Assembly (NCBI GenBank): GCA_022821725.1
Contig: JAJEDB010000043.1
Span: 207,900 to 247,591, forward strand
Length of the DNA: 39,692 nucleotides
Direction: 5' to 3'
Source: Candidatus Poribacteria bacterium
GTDB lineage: Bacteria; Poribacteria; WGA-4E; WGA-3G
Positions 34,743-39,692 of this stretch are shown in pieces (within the stretch, counting starts at the first letter, position 1; each line of letters starts with the position of its first letter). The notes beneath the pieces were generated by a model. The model was given only the letters and a program-made list of their open reading frames with translations, did not search any database and was not told the DNA's origin. Both the position numbers and the translations under genes were made by a program.

Positions 34743-35735
34743 TTAGGTCCGAATGAGGAACGGTTTATATGTGGATTCTTCACCCGTGATCACGTGCCCC
34801 AAATGCCGGACCTGGAGTTCAATACAGCGCAGGTAAGTCGTTTTCTCGTTGCGGGTTGGGTGTTGAAACGTCTGTTGCATCCGTCCATAATAGCCAACGA
34901 GGAACCGATCCAACGCCTCCTTGGTAAAACGGATGCCTTTGGGGGTTTGCTCAAAGTCGTTGGGTCTGATACGATTGTTGTTGACGAGCGAAAGCACATA
35001 ACCATCCACGATGATTTGTCGGAACTCCTCCATGAGATCGGAGGCGAGTGCAGCGTGTCCGTGCCTGGGTTGATGGAAGTAACCACAGTATGGATCAAAC
35101 CCCACCACGTTGATGAAGGTGTAAACGTGATTGTGTAGGAGCGTGTAGCCGAGTGAAAGCATTGCGTTAATCGGATCGGGTGGGGGTCGGAATTGTCGCG
35201 TGGTGAAACCCCAATCGTGTGTCAAGAATTGTCGGAACGCCCGGTAATGGGCAGCCGTGCCGGTGCCTTCGTATCCGAGCAGCGATTCTAAATTATCAGC
35301 ACGTTCCAATCTTTCCAGGGTTCGGCGAGTCGTATCCAATGCGGATTTCACCGCTGCGTTCTGGGAGCGTTGTCGTCTGGAAAACCGGATGGCGTTCGTG
35401 AGTTTGCCCCGGACGAAACACTTGGCTATCTCAAGGCACTGGGACGGTTTCGCAGCAACGGCGTATTGCTGTTGACGGATCAGGGTGTCCTTGGCATAAC
35501 GCGGCTGGAGTTTTCCTTTGTATCTTCCGCGTGCAGAGAGAAAGGAAACAGGGATATTTTTATCAAGCAGGTATCCCATTGTCGGTGTTGTGATGTGTCC
35601 GTTGCCGAAAATGACGACCTCGTCAAGGTGAACGATCGGGATTTCCTGAAGCACATCGCGGTCCTTTTTCACAATGACTCGGTTGCCGGATTTGTGAAGA
35701 ACTGTTCCTTGTTGCGTGATGTAAAGAATTGCCAT
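34743..35735 (-). CDS. cas1: Cas1 integrase
   Basis: The 330-residue spacer integrase. N-terminal beta domain: MAILYITQQGTVLHKSGNRVIV. The catalytic residues are E156 (LLGYEGTGTAAHY), H221 (GYFHQPRHGHAAL) and the D233/E236 pair (SDLMEEFRQ), all intact. It works as two dimers bridged by a Cas2 dimer. It is not fused to the RT but is encoded ten bases after it on the same strand, with GGAGG seven bases before its ATG, so it is co-translated. The order cas2, SWIM, RT, cas1 is unusual because a foreign gene and a 579-base gap separate cas2 from RT-cas1. Confidence 0.95.
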   Translation of the reverse strand: MAILYITQQGTVLHKSGNRVIVKKDRDVLQEIPIVHLDEVVIFGNGHITTPTMGYLLDKNIPVSFLSARGRYKGKLQPRYAKDTLIRQQQYAVAAKPSQCLEIAKCFVRGKLTNAIRFSRRQRSQNAAVKSALDTTRRTLERLERADNLESLLGYEGTGTAAHYRAFRQFLTHDWGFTTRQFRPPPDPINAMLSLGYTLLHNHVYTFINVVGFDPYCGYFHQPRHGHAALASDLMEEFRQIIVDGYVLSLVNNNRIRPNDFEQTPKGIRFTKEALDRFLVGYYGRMQQTFQHPTRNEKTTYLRCIELQVRHLGHVITGEESTYKPFLIRT

Positions 35736-35745
35736 TTGATACCTC

Positions 35746-37131
35746 CTAAGTTCGGCGTTTCAGACGTTCACTGAGTTGCGTGGCGATATTTTTCCCGTGC
35801 TGTGTCACATGTTGTCCGGAATGAACGACGTGTGCTGCGCCATTTTTCAGGACGTGTTGGACCTGATTCTGTAAACTTTTTGCCGGAGACTCAGGAACGG
35901 GTTGGTAGCAGCCATCCCTGTCAAAGATGTGTCCGAGGAATTCGACCCCGGTGTTGAAGTCTACAATTTCTGTTTTTTTCGGATTCAATGCCAACTTGAG
36001 GGTCGCGAGCTGCCGTTGTGCCAATTGGTGCGCATGACGTGCTCTACTCTCATTCCGGCAGAGGAGAAGCAGATCATCGGCGTATCGCACGAGTCGGATC
36101 CCCGCTCGCGTCATCGCTTTGTCGAACGGATGGAGGTAAATATTCGCTAACAATGGGGACAGAGGCGATCCCTGTATGATACCGATTTTCCGTGGGCGGC
36201 TCATCCGCTCCTTCACCATACTGCCGACGGTCGGTGCCGCAAGTGCAGCAACGACTATAGGCGCGATGAAGAGGAGTTGCTTTGCTGCAAGAGGTTTCCA
36301 GAGATGCTTCGCATTAGCGAGGAGCAGAAGAAGCCCATCTCGTCCTAAGTTCGTCAAAAGTTCCTTTCCTGTTTGCGCCAACGGTCCCGTCTGTGTGTCC
36401 ATTTCGGATTCGTGATGTCCCCATTCATCTTCTGGAAGTGTATTCGAATATTCGGTGTAATTCTCAAAACGTGGCGTGCGATGCAACAACCGATCCGTCA
36501 CTTGCTCAACGCCTTCCCCCAAATGGTGGACGGTGTTTTCAACGTGGGCAATCCACGTCGGGAGTTTAGGCGGTTGCAGGATGCCGCCCATATCTAACCA
36601 CATTTGAATGAGCCGAAGGATCAGCGGTTCTTTCAGGGAGGCTCGGAGAAAACGCATGAGCATCTGTGTATCCATCCTGTCAAAGAAATTCTCAATGTCA
36701 GCGTGAACGACCCACTCGTAACCCTCCGCTCGGATAGCGGCTGCCTGTGCGATCGCATGTGGCACTCCACGATTCGGACGGTAGGCGAAGCTGCACGCCA
36801 GAAACTGTGCCTCGTAAATTGGCGTGATGAGATCACAAACGGCGCGCTGAACAATCCGATCTTTCAGCGTCAGGACAGAGAGCTCACGGGTACTACCGTT
36901 TGATTTTTTGATTGTGAACTTCTGAACGGGAAGCGGATAATAACGGTCTTCAGTGAGTTCACGTGAAAGTTGACGTAGATGTTTTGTCAGGTTTACCTCA
37001 AACTGTTGAATCGTAACCCCATCGATGCCGGGACTTCCTTTATTGCTCCGGACTTTTCGCCAAGCATCATGGAGTGTTTCAGGTTCGCAGAGTTGTGTGG
37101 AGAGTGAAGGGCTCGGTGTGTAATCGAACAT
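35746..37131 (-). CDS. CRISPR-associated reverse transcriptase with inserted hydrophobic segment
   Basis: A 461-residue group II intron-like RT. Motifs: SPGIDGVT, the RELSVLTLKDRIVQRAV fingers, catalytic D145 in HADIENFFD, GIIQGSPLSPLLANIYL near 317-333, YADD at 350-353, LNPKKTEIVDF and GVEFLGHIF. No maturase or endonuclease domain follows. An extra stretch of about 130 residues (185-314) separates IQMWLDMGGI from the QGSP motif, where related RTs have about 15. The stretch ends with LLFIAPIVVAALAAPTVGSMV, which looks membrane-like. I start at the ATG at 37131 because GGAGG lies just before it; an in-frame ATG at 37167 adds 12 residues. It presumably lets Cas1-Cas2 capture spacers from RNA. 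Confidence 0.9.
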   Translation of the reverse strand: MFDYTPSPSLSTQLCEPETLHDAWRKVRSNKGSPGIDGVTIQQFEVNLTKHLRQLSRELTEDRYYPLPVQKFTIKKSNGSTRELSVLTLKDRIVQRAVCDLITPIYEAQFLACSFAYRPNRGVPHAIAQAAAIRAEGYEWVVHADIENFFDRMDTQMLMRFLRASLKEPLILRLIQMWLDMGGILQPPKLPTWIAHVENTVHHLGEGVEQVTDRLLHRTPRFENYTEYSNTLPEDEWGHHESEMDTQTGPLAQTGKELLTNLGRDGLLLLLANAKHLWKPLAAKQLLFIAPIVVAALAAPTVGSMVKERMSRPRKIGIIQGSPLSPLLANIYLHPFDKAMTRAGIRLVRYADDLLLLCRNESRARHAHQLAQRQLATLKLALNPKKTEIVDFNTGVEFLGHIFDRDGCYQPVPESPAKSLQNQVQHVLKNGAAHVVHSGQHVTQHGKNIATQLSERLKRRT

Positions 37132-37229
37132 TTGGAATCCTCCATTTGTTTGTGCGCGTGCTGGCATGGTACCTTGTTGTAAGGCTCTATCCAGTTTGAA
37201 ATGATGAATACCTGCTTTAGTTTGTAGTA

Positions 37230-37245
37230 GCGCAATTTATTGCGC
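37230..37245. repeat. GCGCAAT palindrome
   Basis: GCGCAAT (37230-37236), TT, ATTGCGC (37239-37245): a perfect 7-bp inverted repeat. No T-run follows in either direction. Confidence 0.5.
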
Positions 37246-37259
37246 ATTGTTAACTTGTG

Positions 37260-37290
37260 GACGTGTGATGAATCGCACGCCTACGAACCT
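37260..37290. repeat. GATGAATCGCAC repeat, copy 1
   Basis: A 31-base unit with the near-palindrome GTGTGAT-GA-ATCGCAC followed by CTACGAACCT. It matches the unit at 37681-37711 with about four differences. Confidence 0.55.
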
Positions 37291-37349
37291 ACCCTCAAGT
37301 TCACGTGGGCAGAACAGTCGTTTAAGGTTTAAGAATTGTTGCAGGTTAA

Positions 37350-37471
37350 CAGGACTTACGCAATTTTGACCATAGCGCGTTCTCTGAGATGGAAATTCTC
37401 GCAAAAACACACGTTCTTCCGACACAAACTGGAAAGTTTGTGCTACAAAAAAGCAGACTGCGTAAGTCCTA
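37350..37471. mobile_element. Non-autonomous MITE sharing ends with the IS at the window edge
   Basis: AGGACTTACGCA (37351-37362) and TGCGTAAGTCCT (37459-37470) are a perfect 12-bp terminal inverted repeat. GTTAA flanks the element at 37345-37349 and 37472-37476, which could be a 5-bp target duplication. It has no coding capacity. Inside is the CACAAACT/AGTTTGTG palindrome (37423-37442). The same 12-base end opens the IS at 39556, so the MITE was probably moved by that IS's transposase. Confidence 0.75.
37423..37442. repeat. CACAAACT palindrome, copy 2 (within MITE)
   Basis: CACAAACT (37423-37430), GGAA, AGTTTGTG (37435-37442). The arms are the same as at 16163-16180, about 21 kb away, where no flanking MITE ends are seen. 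Confidence 0.65.
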
Positions 37472-37517
37472 GTTAAGTGAGAAAGTGGTTGGTGGTTCGT
37501 TAGACAATGGTCAGACG

Positions 37518-37665
37518 TTTGTATAGAGTCTGCAATGGTTAAAAAGGATAGTAAAAAATTAAAAAAAGAGACTTTTCGTAGCGTAAACTCGTTAGTTTGC
37601 GCAGTGGATAGCCAAGGGGTGGACATTTGTATAGAGTCTAAAGGGGATTAAAAGGATAGTAAAAA
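37518..37665 (+). repeat. Two direct repeats flanking a hairpin
   Basis: TTTGTATAGAGTCT occurs at 37518-37531 and 37626-37639; GGATAGTAAAAA follows each copy at the same distance (28 bases from the start of the unit). The two units are 108 bases apart. Between them lies the stem GCGTAAACT/AGTTTGCGC (37581-37602) with one mismatch, similar in its arms to the CACAAACT palindrome. This looks like a duplication with an inserted short palindrome. Confidence 0.55.
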
Positions 37666-37680
37666 GTTTGTTATTTGGGG

Positions 37681-37711
37681 AACGTGCGATGAATCGCACT
37701 ACTACGAACCT
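37681..37711. repeat. GATGAATCGCAC repeat, copy 2
   Basis: Perfect stem GTGCGAT-GA-ATCGCAC (37684-37699) followed by CTACGAACCT, as in copy 1 at 37260-37290. It reaches the stop codon of the SWIM gene and may serve as its 3' end. Confidence 0.55.
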
Positions 37712-39138
37712 TATTGGGTGGCATGCTGGGCATCAATTATTTGGAGCAGCAAGCGTTTGCGGGAATGCTGTTTTCGGAAGCGTGTCAAATAGTCGGCCCA
37801 CTCACTTTCCTGATCGCACGCCTCGTAGAGCGTCCGTAAATCCGTCAGATAGTCCCGCGTTTTTTCGTAATCCTCCCGCTTTCGGGAACGGATGGTCTTT
37901 TCAATAAGTCTGTGATATAGGACAATCGCGGTGTCCGAATCGTAATGTCTGACAGACCTGAGCAATTTATCAGTAAACCCTGGAATACGCGCGGCAATCG
38001 GACTTTCCAAAAGGCACCACTGTTCATCAACGGAAAGTGGGTGTGTTTCAAGTGTTCGCCATGCTGCAGCGTCTTGCTGGTGTGTGAAAAGCGTATGGAT
38101 CAGAAGATAATTTTCTCCTTCGCGGCGTGCGAGCCGAAGACACTCTCCAATGCTACCGAACTGGAGGCACAAAGCAAAGAGGAGTTGAACATGTGCCTGC
38201 CGATCAGGGCTTTCATCGAGCCGTTGTTCAATTGTTGCTTGTAAATCTGCCGATTCTGGCGTTGTGCAACACTGTTGCAGGAGGCGTGTCAGAAGCGGTG
38301 TGAAGACGGATGCCACCTCGAAGCTCAGTGCCAACAACATCTGATAGTGTTCACGTAAGGGAACCGACAGAACTTCTATGCCGAGGTCTACCGAATCCAA
38401 TTCTTGCGCCTCCATAGCAATCTCCGCAAACGTCGTTGTGCATTTCTTGACGAATCTCGGTAATTCCTGTTTCTGGAGTGTATCAGGATAATGGACGGTA
38501 GATTGGTGTATCAACGCATGCAGGATTGAGAGTGCGAATTCCGTCTCTCCGACTTCTGAAAGCGATTCTGCATGCTCTACTAAATTTTCAAGTTGAATGA
38601 GGACGTTACGAAGTTGATGCTGTTCCAGAAAATCGGGACCGAAGATGCAGTCAATCCGTTCGAGATATACCCGAAGCACCGTAGGAGTCGTCTCTGTTTC
38701 CTCGTCAAACCTATCGGCATAGCCTCGCACAACGGGTTCCACCTCTGGTGCCTGTTTCAGCACCTCTGAGAGAATGCGTAAAAGGCTCTCCTTCGGTTTT
38801 TCCGCGAGCCTGGCCATTAAGGTATCAATAGAGGAGATGATATCGGGTGTATGGACGTAGGTCAACAAAAGCGCGACGATATGCTTACAATCCCCGTGAC
38901 CGCCAGAATCGCCCTCATAGGGACACGAGCAAGAGGTCGTTGCGATCCCGGTCGGCATCAATTCCACAGAGACGTGATACGGATCTATGTCTGTCCCCTG
39001 GCAGGTCGCCGACAATGTATAACCCTGAGAGATTGGGTTTCCAATCATCCCGGCGTGAAAATATTCCGTGCCACGTGTGAAGCTCTGTGCTGTACACCGT
39101 TGCCGAATGTGATTGAGCGTAAGGTCAGGGAGTTGCAT
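37711..39138 (-). CDS. SWIM zinc-finger protein in the adaptation operon
   Basis: A 475-residue protein. The N-terminal part has the SWIM zinc-binding pattern C70-x-C72-x11-C84-x-H86 (TTSCSCPYEG and GDCKHIVALL), preceded by a short beta domain. The remainder (about 110-475) is helical, with tandem repeats resembling HEAT or TPR; no nuclease or helicase domain is seen. SWIM domains bind DNA or proteins. The ATG at 39138 lies one base after the cas2 stop; a TTG at 39150 would overlap cas2. It thus must be translated with cas2. I know of no fixed role for such a protein in CRISPR adaptation. Confidence 0.82.
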   Translation of the reverse strand: MQLPDLTLNHIRQRCTAQSFTRGTEYFHAGMIGNPISQGYTLSATCQGTDIDPYHVSVELMPTGIATTSCSCPYEGDSGGHGDCKHIVALLLTYVHTPDIISSIDTLMARLAEKPKESLLRILSEVLKQAPEVEPVVRGYADRFDEETETTPTVLRVYLERIDCIFGPDFLEQHQLRNVLIQLENLVEHAESLSEVGETEFALSILHALIHQSTVHYPDTLQKQELPRFVKKCTTTFAEIAMEAQELDSVDLGIEVLSVPLREHYQMLLALSFEVASVFTPLLTRLLQQCCTTPESADLQATIEQRLDESPDRQAHVQLLFALCLQFGSIGECLRLARREGENYLLIHTLFTHQQDAAAWRTLETHPLSVDEQWCLLESPIAARIPGFTDKLLRSVRHYDSDTAIVLYHRLIEKTIRSRKREDYEKTRDYLTDLRTLYEACDQESEWADYLTRFRKQHSRKRLLLQIIDAQHATQ

Positions 39139-39139
39139 A

Positions 39140-39415
39140 TCAAACCACAATTGTTTGCGGATCCGGGGTTACATCTCCGAGGGCTGGCACTTCAATCCGC
39201 GGCGCGCAGGCACTACAGAGGGCATAGTAACGCACTGAATCTTCAGAAGAAGCAATAACACGAGCAACGGCGCGTTTGAGTTCTTCATACTGTGTCCGGT
39301 TGAGATGTGCTTCAAACACACTGTATTGGACTCGCGTCCCGAACCCTTTGAGGACTTTGGCGAGTTGATTGCGTCGCCGGTTGTCTGGAATATCGTAGGA
39401 AATGACGTAAAACAC
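39140..39415 (-). CDS. cas2: Cas2, adaptation subunit
   Basis: A 91-residue protein, normal for Cas2. The ferredoxin-like fold is clear: MFYVISYDIPDNRRRNQLAK with the conserved Asp in YDIPD, then FGTRVQYSVFEAHL, and a C-x2-C pair (CSAC). It dimerises and bridges two Cas1 dimers. I start it at the GTG at 39415, which follows GGAGG by nine bases and gives the standard N-terminus; the open frame continues upstream to an ATG at 39478 that would add a 21-residue tail and overlap the promoter. It is the first gene of the minus-strand adaptation unit. Confidence 0.93.
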   Translation of the reverse strand: MFYVISYDIPDNRRRNQLAKVLKGFGTRVQYSVFEAHLNRTQYEELKRAVARVIASSEDSVRYYALCSACAPRIEVPALGDVTPDPQTIVV

Positions 39416-39449
39416 CGAATTGACCCTCCATTTCGCTGATATATACATC

Positions 39450-39478
39450 ATTATGAGTGATGTTAGCCTGTTTGTCAA
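39450..39478 (-). promoter_or_regulatory. Promoter of the adaptation operon
   Basis: Read on the minus strand, TTGACA (39478-39473) and CATAAT (39455-39450) are 17 bases apart, with a leader of about 28 bases to the cas2 GTG at 39415. This also argues that the long ORF upstream of that GTG is not translated. Confidence 0.75.
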
Positions 39479-39555
39479 GGAGTACTCAGGAAATCTTCGT
39501 AATTTCTAAAAAGAACACAAAAAATTTGACATTTTTCCGAATTTTGTATATACTT

Positions 39556-39692
39556 AGGACTTACGCAATATTTTAGAAAAGTGTTATACTCTTGAATTAT
39601 GAACACCTTATCCCTGTCAGAAAAGAAGCAACCGTTATTTTCCGATTACTGTCAGTTTCTGTTAGCGAGTTTTCATAACTTCACGCAGACGT
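39556..39692 (+). mobile_element. Left end of an insertion sequence, cut by window edge
   Basis: It begins with AGGACTTACGCA (39556-39567), identical to the MITE ends at 37351 and 37459, and a transposase-like frame opens 32 bases inside. The right end lies outside. It is 140 bases upstream of cas2, so it may separate the adaptation operon from whatever lay beyond, such as a CRISPR array. Confidence 0.75.
39599..39692 (+). CDS. Transposase, N-terminal 31 residues only
   Basis: The frame starts at an ATG at 39599 and is open to the edge: MNTLSLSEKKQPLFSDY, then CQFLLASFHNFTQT. It looks like the start of a DDE transposase of the IS4/IS701 kind, but only the first 31 residues are seen, so the family is open. 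It has no good ribosome binding site. Confidence 0.55.
   Translation, partial: MNTLSLSEKKQPLFSDYCQFLLASFHNFTQT

Larger units (their letters stand above)
37132..37710. other. 579-base repeat-rich gap between RT and SWIM genes
   Basis: No credible gene. It contains, in order: GCGCAAT-TT-ATTGCGC at 37230-37245; a GATGAATCGCAC..CTACGAACCT unit (37260-37290); a MITE (37350-37471); direct repeats (37518-37557 and 37626-37665); the hairpin GCGTAAACT/AGTTTGCGC at 37581-37602; and a second GATGAATCGCAC unit (37681-37711). A 129-codon minus-strand ORF at 37237-37626 is built from these repeats. Confidence 0.7.

Noticed and set aside
34602..35138. 178-codon plus-strand ORF opposite cas1
   Set aside because: It lies antisense to well-conserved Cas1 sequence and includes the palindrome at 34637-34702; typical shadow frame.
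35746..37131. RT as part of a mobile group II intron
   Set aside because: No maturase X or endonuclease domain follows, no intron RNA structure is apparent, and the gene abuts cas1, which fits a CRISPR-associated RT.
37237..37626. 129-codon minus-strand ORF between RT and SWIM genes
   Set aside because: It runs through the MITE and two other repeat units, has no ribosome binding site and no recognisable domain; the frame is kept open by repeat sequence.
39416..39478. 21-residue N-terminal extension of Cas2
   Set aside because: The upstream ATG coincides with the -35 box; the GTG at 39415 has a good ribosome site and gives the standard Cas2 start.

Overview
This looks like chromosomal DNA of an uncultured bacterium at roughly 50% GC. 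My best guess is a Candidatus Poribacteria-type lineage. The basis is the combination of phytanoyl-CoA dioxygenase, Rieske and amidohydrolase genes, many short dispersed palindromes, and a recurring C-terminal tail, (V/I)EPQxKLxTxWxxxKR, on three secreted proteins. That assignment is inference; no rRNA or ribosomal protein gene is present to test it.

Layout. (1) 1-5600: secreted or envelope proteins (a truncated Cna/CarboxypepD-like protein on the minus strand, two lectin-fold proteins, a TPR membrane protein and a TolB-like propeller), with a 1-Cys peroxiredoxin and tRNA-Gly(CCC). (2) 5724-11533: a tight housekeeping block, mutS2-dnaG-rpoD, followed by two tRNAs (CAT and Val-CAC). (3) 11878-15420: a small oxidative and hydrolytic block of two paralogous amidohydrolase-2 proteins, a Rieske ferredoxin-like protein and, convergently, a PhyH dioxygenase. 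(4) 15421-16300: 880 bases without a gene, holding MITE-like palindromes and a candidate promoter.

(5) 16301-28142: a type III-D CRISPR-Cas effector operon. It begins with two CARF-domain proteins (one with a C-terminal HEPN Rx4H RNase motif), then an HD-less Cas10 with an intact GGDD cyclase motif, a Cmr4/Csm3-like RAMP, Csx10, a small-subunit candidate, an unknown protein, two more Csm3-like RAMPs, Csx19, a further RAMP, and Cas6 after a 111-base gap. (6) 28239-32619: a von Willebrand A protein, a PP2C-like phosphatase and a protein kinase fused to TPR, transmembrane and coiled-coil segments. This is a TerY-P-like phosphosignalling triad lying directly downstream of cas6 on the same strand. 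(7) 32671-34521, minus strand: a small membrane protein and a PLP-dependent decarboxylase. (8) 34743-39415, minus strand: the adaptation block, transcribed in the order cas2, SWIM zinc-finger protein, reverse transcriptase, cas1. The RT carries an unusual insert of about 130 residues, with a hydrophobic stretch, between its A motif and its QG motif. A 579-base gap between the SWIM and RT genes is packed with palindromes and a 120-122 bp MITE. (9) 39556-end: the left end of an insertion sequence whose terminal repeat matches that MITE.

How it may work together. The RAMP/Cas10 complex would bind target RNA using Cas6-processed crRNAs. Cas10 would make cyclic oligoadenylate, because GGDD is present while the HD DNase domain is absent, and the two CARF proteins would be the triggered effectors. 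RT, Cas1 and Cas2 would acquire spacers, possibly from RNA. The VWA, phosphatase and kinase trio and the SWIM protein are the least explained parts. No CRISPR array was found inside the window.
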